In this document: positions 1-11,283 of the stretch, in pieces | Layout: every line of letters starts with the position of its first letter | Position numbering within the stretch: the stretch's first letter is position 1 | The notes under the pieces: generated by a model | Databases searched by the model: none | What the model was told of the DNA's origin: nothing | Seen by the model: only the letters and a program-made list of their open reading frames with translations | Program-made: the position numbers and the translations under genes | Assembly (NCBI GenBank): GCA_039707655.1 | Contig: CM077676.1 | Location: forward strand, 432,613,379-432,677,378 | DNA: 64,000 nt | Reading direction: 5' to 3' | DNA from: Elymus sibiricus | Lineage: Eukaryota > Streptophyta > Magnoliopsida > Poales > Poaceae

Positions 1-796
1 TTTCGGGGTCACCGAAAGGGTTTCGGAGTTTATCGGGCAATACCGGGTATTACCGATAAATAATATATAGGTGGAAATTTTTTTGGAGATGCTAAATTAA
101 TAATAAAAGGCACTAGTAATTGTTAGGAGGCTTTTTAATTTAATTTAATATTAACGGGCCTTCAAAGGCCAAGAGGTGGAAGGCAATTTGGACCACAAGG
201 GCCCAACAAGGGTGGCGCCCCTTCTCCCCATGGAAAGGGGAGAGGGAGGCCGAATTGGAGGGGGAATCCCCCTCCTCTTGGCCGGCCAAGGGAGGGGGAC
301 TTTCCTTCCCTCTTGTGGCGCCCCTCCTGCTCCTCCAACCTATATATACTAGAGATTTTAGCACTTTTGAACACACAAGTTTCGGAGCCTCCTCTAGCTC
401 TCTAGTTCTAGTTCTAGTTGATCAATTAGAGCTTGACCTAGATCCTCTACTCCTCATAATTAGAAGCCCAGTGGGGTTCTAATCTCCTCCCTCTAATTCT
501 CCGGCAATGATTAGCTCTGGAAGGCGAAGCGCTGCCGGATCGTGAAGACCGTACGCTTGCAACCAAGTAGAGAGGCCGTGCTTTCGGTCTTCCGTTCGAG
601 GGATCGTTCATGGGCGGTTCGTGGGATCGTTCATCTACGGTTCGAGGGACTCCAAGTACGATCTACACCGACTCGTCTACTTCCGCTGCACTCCGGAGTC
701 GGTAACGATCGTGATCCAAACCGTTTATGCATCTTCATATTGTTCCTGGGTGTTCGTAGGGCGATTTTTTTTTGTTTTCTACTACGTTTCCCAACA
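1..796 (+). mobile_element. 5' LTR (partial) of a BARE/WIS/Angela-type Copia element
   Basis: This stretch repeats at 7195-7990 with only scattered differences and ends in the same CCCAACA terminus at 796. The complete copy is 6185-7990, so about 1.0 kb of this LTR lies left of the window. A TATA-like tract and the stretch reading TTTTCTACTACGTTTCCC near the end are characteristic of BARE-1/WIS/Angela LTRs in Triticeae. The family name is from recognition. Confidence 0.88.
341..350 (+). promoter_or_regulatory. TATA-like box of the LTR promoter
   Basis: TATATATACT sits in a GC-rich stretch about 455 bp before the LTR end, and the same tract occurs in the 3' LTR at 7531-7540. In BARE-type elements the LTR promoter lies in this position. 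Activity is inferred. Confidence 0.5.
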
Positions 797-797
797 G

Positions 798-810
798 TGG
801 CATCATGAGC
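798..810 (+). other. Degenerate primer-binding site (initiator Met-tRNA type)
   Basis: TGGCATCATGAGC lies one base after the LTR end at 796. It resembles the standard plant Copia PBS TGGTATCAGAGC with one substitution and one inserted base, so priming of reverse transcription is probably impaired. Confidence 0.6.
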
Positions 811-1503
811 GGTTCTATGAGTAGATGCAGGTTTCGATCTAGATCATATGTGGATGTGAGAGTTTGATGTTCTTGCTATGCTTCCCTCGAGTGTTGCTTC
901 GGTTCAGTTCATTGGCGGCATGATGTAGCTTTGTACAAAGTTCTGACAATCGATCGGCTCTGGCTGTCGATGATCTGCTAATAGTTCTTTGGGCTTCATC
1001 ATAGTCAAGAATTCTGAACCGTCGCAAACACAAGAGGGCGATGAAGATGAACGATCTTCTAGGGGGTCATGCGTATTTGACGAAGTTTAGTGTGGGGCTA
1101 GAGATTTTTAATTAAGTCTCTTCCCTCACACACCCCGAAAGTTAATCTAGCTACTAGAATTATCGCATTGATTGTGTATGTAGGTAGCTAGTATTATCCG
1201 GAAACCCTAGAAGCCACGTAATTAAAATTTGCCAAACCGATTAGAGGACGTCTAACTTGGTTTTGCAGGTTTGCATATGATATGGTATAGCCTTCGTCAT
1301 GATAATGAGTTTATGTATGAGATGGTTATATGTTGTAATGTTAAGTGGCCTGCGCGTCACGGCATGATGGCTGGAGCCACGGGATTGCCACTTTAATGTA
1401 ATAGATGTAGAGAGAGCCTACAGGTTACAGGTGATGGTGGCAAGGATACACGAAGAAACCGGAGCTTCACCAGGCGCAGGGAGGAGGTGCTGAAATTTTC
1501 ATG

Positions 1504-1656
1504 CCACGGCAGCGTTTTCTGAAATTAGTGCCACGGCAACGTTTTTGAAACGGTCACCACGGCAACGTTTTCTGAAATTGCCGCCACGGCAGCGTTTTTT
1601 GAAACGGCTGCCACGGCAACGATTTTTCTACCACCACGGCGACGTTTCAACTGAAG
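1504..1656 (+). repeat. Minisatellite, six copies of a 26-27 bp CCACGGCAACG unit
   Basis: The core CCACGGC recurs at 1504, 1531, 1557, 1584, 1611 and 1634, giving spacings of 27, 26, 27, 27 and 23. The units alternate between two tails, TTTTCTGAAATT and TTTTTGAAACGG. The array lies in the untranslated leader of the Copia element. Confidence 0.85.
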
Positions 1657-2325
1657 ATTCAAGAAGACCGTGAAGACTTCCTGGCACCCAGGGCTATACC
1701 ATATCATGCTATTATGAATTACCTGAGATGTTTATCCCTTTGTTGTTTGCACCCTTTGATTGCGCAGTAGTCAATTATTAGGGTGATCTCTCACAGTAAA
1801 TATCAAGTTAAAAGGTGCTCTTCCCAGTGTTGCAACCGTCTATAACACGTAGCATTCCGGAGTGCGTCATGTCCACATGAGTACAGACGGGTTGTGAGGT
1901 GTAAGATGGGGATGGTCAGACCATGTATGCAGATAGCACTCGGTTGTCTTGAAGTTCTGGTAGAATCGTTCTGAGCTCGGAGCACGAAGCATCGAAAGAT
2001 GAACAAGAGTCATATGGAGATATGATCGGCAAAAGTTTGCCTACCGATCAAAATTCACGTCATCAGTGATGTCCACATCAATGGCTGTGAATAAGATCAG
2101 GATCTTGAATCACTTAACATCAATTATGAGAGATGTTGATTTGCGTGGGAGCACTATCATGTATTAATTTAGTTTAATCACTAGTGCAAATTAATTATGA
2201 ATAAATGTCTAAGTGTAGTTTGCATTATAGTTGTAGAATAATGGCTCACGGTTCCACCTTTTCTGTTGAAATTGATTAGCTGTTTTATCTGGTTGAATCT
2301 TTACGATTGGTAAACGTGATTGAGA

Positions 2326-2625
2326 TTTATGCATGCAGGCGCAGACTCAAAGAAGAACTGAAGCTGCTAACTCATCGAGCCAAGAGGAGGTCGTTTGCTT
2401 CCCTGCCTCAGGGGGTGGACACTTTCAGATAACAAGTTTGCTTGTATAGTGGACCTCAATACTGGCTTCGGCCAGTTTTCATGTTGTTGTTGTAATTTCT
2501 TTTTGTGCCTGTTTTTTTCTTTCTTTTGTTCTGTTTTGCTTTTTTTGGACACCTGGACCTTGTATTAATTTTTTTAAAATTAATAAAAATACGCAGCAGA
2601 GTCCTGCTGTTTCCCTAAAAAAAAG
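2326..2625 (+). mobile_element. 300 bp retroposed fragment (5'-truncated LINE-like) with target duplication
   Basis: The insert ends in an A tract at 2617-2624 and is flanked by exact 10 bp copies of GTGATTGAGA at 2316-2325 and 2626-2635. A terminal poly(A) with a direct duplication of this size indicates target-primed retroposition. No coding domain is recognisable, so it could be a LINE 3' end or another retroposed transcript. Confidence 0.7.
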
Positions 2626-5600
2626 GTGATTGAGAGGATCGTCCTCTAGAATGCCAAGAAGGATTTTGTCCTACTGCATGCTTACAATACTCTCCTACTG
2701 ATGCTATGGATGATGTGACTCACGTCCTTCGTTCCAAAAGACTAGAAATACATTACGGTCTGCTTGCTTCCGAGAAACCCGAACTTCAAAATGTTTGGGA
2801 TAGTTATGTGATATTTTTGGAACTGAAAAAATGTTTTCAGAAACAAACAAAGGTTGAAAGATATGTGATATCTAAAGAAGTGTTTTGTTTGCAAATTCTA
2901 GTGAAGCGTTCAACTATGTTTAAGACTGAAATGCGTAAGATCCGGAAGAACGCCAGTCATGAGTTGATGGTGAGAACTTAAAGAGAAAGAACAAAACCGA
3001 AGGATACAATGAGACTTACATGCCTAGGGAAGTTCGGGGCTCACGCCACTCTTAAAAGTTGGATGCTTCTTCTGTGAGTAGGAGAAATATTGGAAGTAAA
3101 ACTATAAGAAGTAAAAAGGCAGAAAGAAAAGAAAACTGGAATGTACAGCTCAGGTATGAATGTCATACAAGTTATAAGATGTAGAGAAAGTTGGTCAAGT
3201 GTAGTTCTTGGAAATTATGATCAAATTGTTGATCATTAATTTTTGATATTGTGGTTAAAAGTTGATCACAAGGATATTGACTCGATTGCATATTGTTACG
3301 AATCGTTGCAAGAAACTACAACGGCCTAAATGACCAACAAATAATGAGGTTAAAATATCTGATGGAAACTTTGTAAAAGTTACAGTACTTCCCATCAGCA
3401 TATTACCTCTGTGTTTATTGTTATAATTTATTTTAGAGTTCTGTACACTCTAGCCCATTGCATAAAAGTTGCAAGAGAACAATAGTTATTCGATGTTATG
3501 AACAAAAGGCCATACTCCTATTATGAATAGGATGTATGTTATGAATATTGATGATAAAATTGAACATCCATAACACTGACGCTAAATGTCGTAAGACTAA
3601 AAGAATACCACATATGTGTGACACTACATTTAGTTACATTGGAGAAACCAGCATGGAGAAATTCCATAGTGATGAATTTTGAAGTCATCTGATTATGAAT
3701 CATTTGACACTTGCAACTTTCTTCTAATTAGTGAAGTAAACTAAAATACCGTTCACAAGCCATGAAGAACGAGCAACAAAATAATTGAAAATATGCATAT
3801 TGATGTGTGTAGTCCAATAAGTTTTGTTGCAAGCTGTGGATTTATCTATCTTTAAGGATGACTCAAGTAGACATTTATATTTACTTATTAAGACATAATT
3901 CTGGATCTTTTGAAATATTTGAAAAGTTTTTTTCAGAATGAAGTAGAGCTTATTGTAACAAAAAAATATGTTTCTACAATTAGATTGCGGAAAAGAATAT
4001 TTGAGTTACAAGTTTAGCGGATGTTTGATGAGCTATGAACAGAATTTTATAACTTGCACTTCCCAGAACATCAATAAGAGTAAAATGTTTTGAGTAGATG
4101 TAATCAAACTATGTGTGACATGGTGAGATCACAGATGACATTAATCAATTTAGCAATATACTTTTTAATGTGATGCTTTAGAGACTGTGTCTTTTACACT
4201 GAAAAAGGAGCGCCATCAAATCTGTTGAAATGACACCATATAAGATATGGAATGGTATGAGTACTACTCTATTAGTTATCCCAAATAGTTGGGTATTCCT
4301 CTATCACTACACCGAGGCAAAGTGTTTTGCCACAGAGTGCGGTAAGTTTTGAAGAAAATGTTTTCTGCAAAATAGTGAGTGGGCGGATAGTGCAACTCGA
4401 TGAGATTACAGAATCTTCGTAATCAGGTCAAAGAAAAGAAACGCTAGAATTGGTTCTAGAATTTCATACCGCAACTGATACGAAAGCCTCTATATAAGAT
4501 GTAGTGATTTCGGACGAACTTGCAGCTGAACTATATAGGTTGGGCAAATTCGTGCAGACCTGCGTGGTGTGCAGACAAAATATTGTTGAATAAACAATGA
4601 ACCTATAATTGACAGAGAAGCATTGATGGGCCCTGACTCCAGAATTGGCTATATGCCAAAATAATCCGAGATAGTATCCATATACATAATTCAAGGTTAG
4701 AACTTGATGGACCCTCTGTAAGACTTAGAGTCTAAAGTATAGTAATGGATCTATAGACTGACAAAGATAAAAATATTTTATAAAATTTGACTTGTTACAA
4801 ATAGTTTATGACAAGATCAAGGAGCTGATTATGACGAGATTGTCTCATCATAGCAATACTTAAAATCGGTTCGGGTTAAACTAGCAATTACTAAATATTT
4901 ATATTATGAGATACAATAGATGGATGTCAAATTTATTCCCATAAGATGGAAATAGAACCAAGGTTGTATATTTGATACGGTCCAAAGGTAATTTTGTCAA
5001 TCCAGAGGATGCTAGTAAGCGTGCAAACTTCAAGAGATCCTATAATGGATTGGAGCAAGCATAGTGGAGTTGAAATTTTCGTTGTGATGAAATGGTCAGA
5101 TAATTTGATTTCATCGAGGAAAGTGAAGATGCTTGTATTTTCAAGAAAGTAAGTGGGAGCATGATAATATTTCTAAACACTATGTGTGCATGACACATTG
5201 TTGATTGGAAATTATATATAAATTTCTTGACACGGATTAAGACTTTATTGAAACTAGTTTTTTCAGTAAAGTACTTATACAATATAGTCCTTGTATTAGG
5301 CATAATAATCTATGGAGATAGTAGTGTCTAATCGGGCTTAGCCAAAATACATATTGACAAAATACTAAAGCAGTTTAGTATGAAAAACGCCAAGAAGAGT
5401 TTCTTGTCAAAGTCACATGGAAAGAGTTCTTAGCAAGAATCGGTATTTTGAAATACTGATGAGTGAAATACATCACACTTGTGTTAATTCCATAGTATGT
5501 AAATAACCAGATATGTCCAGTACTCCAAGTAAGTTGTGAGTAAAGTTACCAGAATGGTCAAATTGTTGATCATAGGACAACAGTGAAAATGTCGTTAAGT

Positions 5601-6184
5601 ACTGACGACATGTTTCTCGCATACGGAGAAAATGAAGAGATTATTGTAAGGAGTTACATCAATACATGCTCGTTGTAAGTAGTACATCGACAACGACAAG
5701 AATCTTCATCAGTGCTCCAAGCGATTTTCGATTTAAATTAAATGATTTATGGTGGCATAGTAAGTTGTAATTGGTTCAAGAAAGTTACTGTGGTGAATTC
5801 TATAACAGAAGGCTGAGTATATTGTCGCTTTAAGAAGCAACAATAGAGGGTGAATCAAAAGTTCATTTATGAGCTTGGTATGGTTTCTAGATGATTGTGC
5901 CAATGAAACACTGTTATCAATAGTGGTTCCATAGCTCAGTCTAAGGAATCAAAGGTCCTACCAGTGATTCAATATTTACAAAGCCAGTTTCACACAAATT
6001 ATGAATTCTTGTGAAAGCATTATAGATGCATAGAAAATGCAAATGATACACGCAGATCTAAAATTGTCAAGATCTGATAGGATGAAGGCTATACCACAAG
6101 CAAAGCATGAACAAACACCGGATTGCCATTGGTGTAAAAGAAAATGTGCTAACTAGATTATTGACTCTAGTGCAAGTGGGAGTC

Positions 6185-7990
6185 TGTTGAAAATATGCCC
6201 TAGAGGCAATAATATTGTATTATTATATTTCCATGTTCATAATTAAGAGTTTATATTCTATGCTATAACTGCTATGATCCTGGAATATGCGATTCAGTGG
6301 AAAACCCATATGCACATGTGGAATGATAAACGGCAAAATAAGGTTCCTAGTCTCGCCTCTAAGACTGGCTCAAGTGTTGTCGGTGATCATGTTTTCCGGA
6401 TCTTAGTATATCGTTAAGTGTAACGATAGTCCTAAAACAACATTGAGAGTATGACGTTAGCAGAACGATCATATTGAATCGACCCAAACTTGTTTGTTAT
6501 ACTTTGAGATAATATCGTCTGAAATCAATTGTTATAACACGGAGTGTTAACATGTGTTTTTTGCTCCTTTGACCATGAGAGTATCATAGTCACTTCTTAC
6601 CGTACGATGAGCTTTGGGGTTGCTCAAACGTCATCTGTAACACGGTGATCATAACGACAACTTACAGGTTCATCGAAAACTTTGACAAGGGACTAGATAG
6701 CTCGAGAGTGGGATTTGCTCCTCCGACGATGGAGAGATATTCTTAGGGCCCTCTCGGTGTGACGTCATCCATCATCGTCTGGCCAGACACAGGTGACTAT
6801 GTCACGGGGATGCCGGAACATATCAACGAGAAAGAAGAACAAAACCGGTAACGAGGATGATGGTATAGTGAGCATGTGTATGACTCAAGAGGATACCGAT
6901 ACATCTCGGGTTTTGTAAAGTATCATGAAGCAAAGGGAACATCACATGATAACCAAATGTTCACTCGAATATCATTCGTGTAATCATAGGGATCGATATG
7001 GACGTCCACGATTCCGCTATCGGTCATTGAACGAAGGGGTTTCGTTCATGTCTATGATTTACCGAACCTACGGGGTCACAAGCTTAAGGTAATCACGATA
7101 TGCTGAGTGTTAGTAGGACAAGAGTATCGAGGATTTATTTGTGGAATTGTTTCATTAATATTCGAAATAGTTTCGAGAGGAACCGGAAGCGTTTCGGGGT
7201 CACCGGAAGGGTTTCGGAGTTTATCGGGCAATACCGAGTATTATCGATAAATAATATATAGGTGGAAAATGTTTCTGGAGATGCTAAATTAATAATAAAA
7301 GGCACTAGTAATTGTTAGGAGGCTTTTTTATTTAATTTAATATCAACGGCCTTAAAAGGCCAAGAGGTGGAAGGCAATTTGGGCCACAAGGGCCAACAAG
7401 GGTGGCGCCCCTTCTCCCCATGGAAAGGGTAGAGGGAGGCCGAATTGGAGGGGGAATCCCCCTCCTCTTGGCCGGCCAAGGGAGGGGGACTTTTCCTCCC
7501 TCTTGTGGCGCCCCTCCCCCTCCTCCAACCTATATATACTAGAGACTTTTGGCACTTTTGAACACACAAGTTTCGGAGCCTCCTCTAGTTCTCTAGTTCT
7601 AGTTGATCTTAGTTGATCAATTAGAGGTTGACCTAGATCCTCTAATCCTCATAATTAGAAGCCCAGTGGGGTTCTAATCTCCCCCCTCTAATTCTCTGGC
7701 GACGATTAGCTCTGGACGGCGAAGCGTTGCCGGATCGTGAAGACCGTACGCTTGCAACGAAGTAGAGAGGCCGTGCTTTCGGTCTTCCGTTCGAGGGATT
7801 GTTCGTGGGCAGTTCGCAGGATCGTTCATCTATGGTTTGAGGGATTCCAAGTACGATCTACACCGACTCGTCTACTTCCGCTGCACTCCGGAGTCGGTAA
7901 CGATCGTGATCCAAACCGGTTATGCATCTTCATATTGTTCCTGGGTGTTCGTAGGGTGATTTTTTTTGTTTTCTACTACGTTTCCCAACA
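6185..7990 (+). mobile_element. 3' LTR (complete, 1806 bp) of the BARE/WIS/Angela-type Copia element
   Basis: The LTR begins TGTTGAAAATATGCCC right after the polypurine tract and ends CCCAACA. The opening is the recognisable BARE/Angela terminus with one change. The following GGTCT (7991-7995) would be the right target-site copy, but the left copy is outside the window. A TATA-like tract lies at 7531-7540. Confidence 0.9.
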
Positions 7991-8647
7991 GGTCTGCAGT
8001 GATCCGGTTTGATTTCCCCACTACAATGGAGAAGTGAAAAACAATCCATCACCAAAATTGACCATTGCAACTCCCAAACACTGCATTTGCAATGCATCAC
8101 AATTGGTTTGAGAAATAAAGAAAAATTGGAAAAAATACCTATTGTGCGTTGTGTCAAGCACCTGCTGGGTGGGATCAGCGGCATCAACATCACCAACATT
8201 TTTGGCCTCGCTTGGTGACAGAGGGGCATCATGGTGGGATCAATCACTAGAGGCGCCAGAAGGGGCGTAGGGGCTGACCGGGATGCAACCTTCTTTGAAG
8301 GCGCCGAGCCAAGCCATGGCGACACTTCACTACAACGTCCGGCGGAATGGGAGGGCACGGGGATGGTATGAAACCAAATATCCGGGAGTTTCGAAAGAGC
8401 AGATATGAAGCGGAAAAACTATAAAAATATGATTGCTCGTGAAGGTTTCCACATAAACACCCCTGTTGTAGCAAACATATCACAATTACAGGTATGTGGG
8501 ATCATACCGATGGAATGAACAAAATATGAACATTTAACATAATATAGTCATAGATCTTAGGTTGCAACTTGATAAAAAGATCCTTAATAATCCACCATAA
8601 TAAGGTGTTATCGGGGTTGTCCCAATAACAATGATTTAATTACTTTA
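7991..8647. other. Intergenic sequence without a recognised feature
   Basis: This stretch is moderately GC-rich around 8160-8380 and AT-rich elsewhere. Several short open frames exist on both strands, but none shows a protein family I recognise. On the minus strand a fair splice-donor-like sequence follows a short open stretch near 8145, so a decayed gene or transposon exon is possible. Confidence 0.4.
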
Positions 8648-9451
8648 GCATCTCCAACAGCTCCCCTTTCTACAATAAAATTTCTGGTATTGGAGGAGTT
8701 GTGGATCAAGAAGCGCACTCCAGTAGACATTTCCCCATATGCTTTTGGTGATCATCAAAAGAACACCCAAGCCCTCCCCCCTTTTATAGAGGGGTTGATG
8801 CAACTTCCCCTGTAATTTCTTAAGCGGCGTGGGAGCCAATCGACAAAAAATCCACGTCACTGACCCACGCCTTTCCTGAATGACTGCTCTGGCTATCGCA
8901 TCACCGACGAGCATGGTGCAATCGCCGAACACCATCGGACCGACCCCGCCGCCCCCGCTCACGGGCCCCTGCTGTTTATCGCACCACGCCTTTTCCTTGT
9001 CAGTCGCTCTGCCTCGTCGCCTACCGTCTCCGCACACGCCTCCACCTCACCGCCCCGACCGCCGAACCAGCTCAGTCGCAACTACACCTGCCCCTGCCTG
9101 GCCTTGAGCTCCGCCCCGCTCGGGCTACATCATTGCCTCACTCGACCCCGTGTTTCGACGTGTTGTGCCAGCTCCCTGATTGTGTCGCCCGGTCCTGCGC
9201 TATGCCACACGGCTCGATGCGCATCGCCAGGGACAGAGAGGGATCAGAGAAAGAGAGATGTCGGCATATGAGAGAGGGGGTGGGGAGGAAAAAAGAAAAA
9301 ATAACCGTCCCACGGACATGTAGGCCCAGCGTCTCAATTGCATATTGGGGATGAATGTATTGGTGATCAGCCAACAACTGTAAAAAAAATTGGGACAACT
9401 CCAATAACCTATTATTAGGGATGATTTATCCGGAAACTATTGGAGATGCTC
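8648..9451. mobile_element. Non-autonomous DNA transposon, PIF/Harbinger-like (about 0.8 kb)
   Basis: The ends are imperfect inverted repeats. The left end reads GCATCTCCAACAGCTCC and the right end, on the opposite strand, reads GAGCATCTCCAATAGTTTCC. Similarity continues inward to a shared TATTGGAGGAGTTGT / TATTGGAGTTGT block over about 60 bp. A TTA trinucleotide flanks both ends (8645-8647 and 9452-9454), the target duplication expected for PIF/Harbinger elements. The interior has no transposase. Confidence 0.55.
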
Positions 9452-9454
9452 TTA

Positions 9455-10375
9455 GGGGAGGTGCTGCAGCAAATCCTTAACACACTAACTCCAAATAGAT
9501 CTATTGACATGTAGGGACCACTTGTTAGGCCTTCATTTTTCCTTCTCTCTATTCCGCCAGGCATTAGCTCAGGGCAATCCGACGGGGCGACAAGCTTGAG
9601 TGGGCCCATGGGCGTTGTTGTGTCATGGGACAAGCGACGCGTGGGGCAGGACGGCACGACAAGGCGGCAAATGGGCGCGGGCAAGTGGGTGGTGGCATCT
9701 GAGCACAATCCGGCGCGGCTCGAGCATTGGAAATTTGCCCAATCATTTTTACCTTTGACGAATTTTTTCAAGCATGGCCAATGTTATTACGTTTTCAGAA
9801 TTCTATTTTATTTCAAATTTAACTTTTCTTTTTTTTTACGGTTAAATTTAACTTAACCATCGATGAAACTTTCGGAAACCATCGATGAAAACTTTCAGAA
9901 AACAATCATTTTATTTATATACGTTTTGTATGGCTTTCAGTGAGTATTCTTTTTGTGGTTTAACCACTTTGCATTTGTTTTCGTTGATGCTTGATGAATT
10001 TTTGTTCGGGTTTGCTAAGGCACATAGTATTGCACATCTAAGTCCTATACCATTGATTTTACGTGAAGATTCGTGCTGGTATTTTTCTTTTTCCCTGAAC
10101 ATGCATTCCGTTAAATTAGCAACGCCCGAGTATCCTCACGGTGCATGTGGAAAATAGACCAAAATGACGAGATACTCCAAATTACGCCCGTGTAGGGTCT
10201 CACAGCCCCACGTTACTCCCATACTCCTCCCTCCAGTCTGCCATTTCCGTTTTCTCCCTAGCCGGCCTCCATCGCCAATCCCGGGGCGACTCGTTCCGGT
10301 CCGGCCATCCTTCCCGCCGGACCCCGCCTCCAAGAATCCCTCCCGCCGATCTAATCTAATCTGTCGGGATTATCC
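9455..10375. other. Intergenic region and likely 5' region of the DUF3511 gene
   Basis: The first part (to about 9770) is GC-rich with no recognised domain. Around 9855-9905 a short block, ACCATCGATGAAACTTTC, is duplicated in tandem. From about 10190 the sequence becomes rich in C and CT, as expected for the leader of the gene that starts at 10376. No TATA box could be assigned with confidence. Confidence 0.4.
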
Positions 10376-10597
10376 ATGGCACTACCGATCCCGTTCCCCA
10401 GTCCGCCGCCGGCCACCACGAAACGACGCGGCAGTGTGCCCAGGGTCAGCACGTGTTGCTTCAACGACCCAGAGATGAAGCGGCGGCGGCGGGTGGCGGG
10501 GTACAAGGCGTACGCGGTGAAGGGGAAGGTGAAGGCCTCGCTCCGCCGGGGGCTCCGGTGGTTCAAGCGCAAGTGCTCCGGCATCTTTCATTTCTGA
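10376..10597 (+). CDS. Small DUF3511-domain protein
   Basis: This 73-residue protein carries the DUF3511 signature in its C-terminal half. From about residue 30 to the end it runs DPEMKRRRRVAGYKAYAV, then GKVKASLRRGLRWFKRKC and GIFHF. The family is plant-specific, usually about 70-120 residues with a variable N terminus and this basic C-terminal block. Its biochemical role is not established, and I assign none. The N-terminal 28 residues are rich in proline and serine. No signal peptide or membrane segment is visible. The start is the first ATG of the frame, in a favourable context (ATGG), after a C/T-rich leader, and the length fits the family. The frame is intact. A splice-donor-like AAGGTAAAC follows in the 3' untranslated region near 10628, so a 3' UTR intron is possible. 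It is the only intact gene between the left Copia element and the LINE/Gypsy block. Confidence 0.85.
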   Translation: MALPIPFPSPPPATTKRRGSVPRVSTCCFNDPEMKRRRRVAGYKAYAVKGKVKASLRRGLRWFKRKCSGIFHF

Positions 10598-11220
10598 CGT
10601 CCCCGTCGTCGTGCGGCTCGATTTTCAGAAGGTAAACGTCGTCCTATTCTTGGATCGTGTATGATTGATTGCGCAGAATCGATCCATGGATTCCAAAGAA
10701 AGGAAAGGAGAAAAGATCGAGAGGTCGCAGATTACATCCGTGATCCTCCGGGAGGCTAGACTGCATTCTGCAAATTGCCATGTTGTTCTTGAACGATCAT
10801 AAATGTCAGGACCGGGGTTGTTTATCCACATGTTTTTTTATTCTATATTCATAAGTGGATTTGGATTCAGATGCAAGTGTTTTGATCAATGTTACGATCC
10901 GTTTGTTTTGTATATTATGTTCGCATGCATGTGTGTCCGAAACTGTGAATGCCTTCACCTTGATTTGGAGACCAGTTTGGTGGAAACCGCGTGCATGCAA
11001 GAATCCTGACCGTCTATCCCGTGAACTCGTACAAAAGCAGCAGCTACCCATGGCGTTTTCTAACCGAACCGATTTCTCAGGTTCTTAGAAGTTGGTTCGT
11101 ACAAAAATGTTGACGGATTGGTTCCTTACAAAGCGTGAGCCAAAAAAATTCAGAACCGAAAATTCTGTTCGTTTCTTAGTTCTAATTGAACTGAACTGAT
11201 GTTCAGTACTAGCAGCAAAA
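10598..11220 (+). other. 3' untranslated region and downstream spacer of the DUF3511 gene
   Basis: AT-rich sequence with no credible coding region. No canonical AATAAA signal stands out, so the transcript end cannot be placed. Confidence 0.4.
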
Positions 11221-11283
11221 GTTGCATATTTTTCTTGGCCTTCCACCATTTTTTCTCGTCCCCAAAAGAAAAATGAACAAAGT
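11221..11283 (+). repeat. Diverged copy of a reductase-promoter segment
   Basis: The stretch containing TTGGCCTTCCACCATTTTTT, then CCCCAAAAGAAAAATGAACA, aligns well with the upstream regions of the two reductase genes (25556-25618 and 44465-44527). Those read CCTTTCACCATTTTCTTC or CCTTTCACCATTTTCTCC, then an AAGAAAAGCGAACAA block. By eye most positions match. It may be a relic of a third promoter copy. Confidence 0.5.

Larger units (their letters stand above)
797..6184 (+). pseudogene. Decayed internal region of the Copia element (gag-pol remnants)
   Basis: No long reading frame survives, but pol landmarks remain in the right order on the plus strand. Around 4205-4255 there is an integrase C-terminal remnant (KSVEMTPYKIWNG-like). 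Around 5010-5220 there are reverse transcriptase remnants (NGLEQA and CIFKKVSGS-like stretches). Around 5750-5880 there is an RNase H remnant followed by a KFIYELG-like piece. The tract GTGCAAGTGGGAG at 6171-6183 is the polypurine tract directly before the 3' LTR. Stop codons and indels are frequent in every domain. The first 1.2 kb is leader sequence with a minisatellite, and 2326-2625 is a separate insertion. The poor coding state contrasts with the good agreement of the two LTRs, which suggests the element was already non-autonomous when it inserted. Confidence 0.75.

Noticed and set aside
8645..9037. 130-residue minus-strand frame inside the Harbinger-like element, considered as transposase
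   Set aside because: No DDE or Myb-like motif and it overlaps the inverted repeat.
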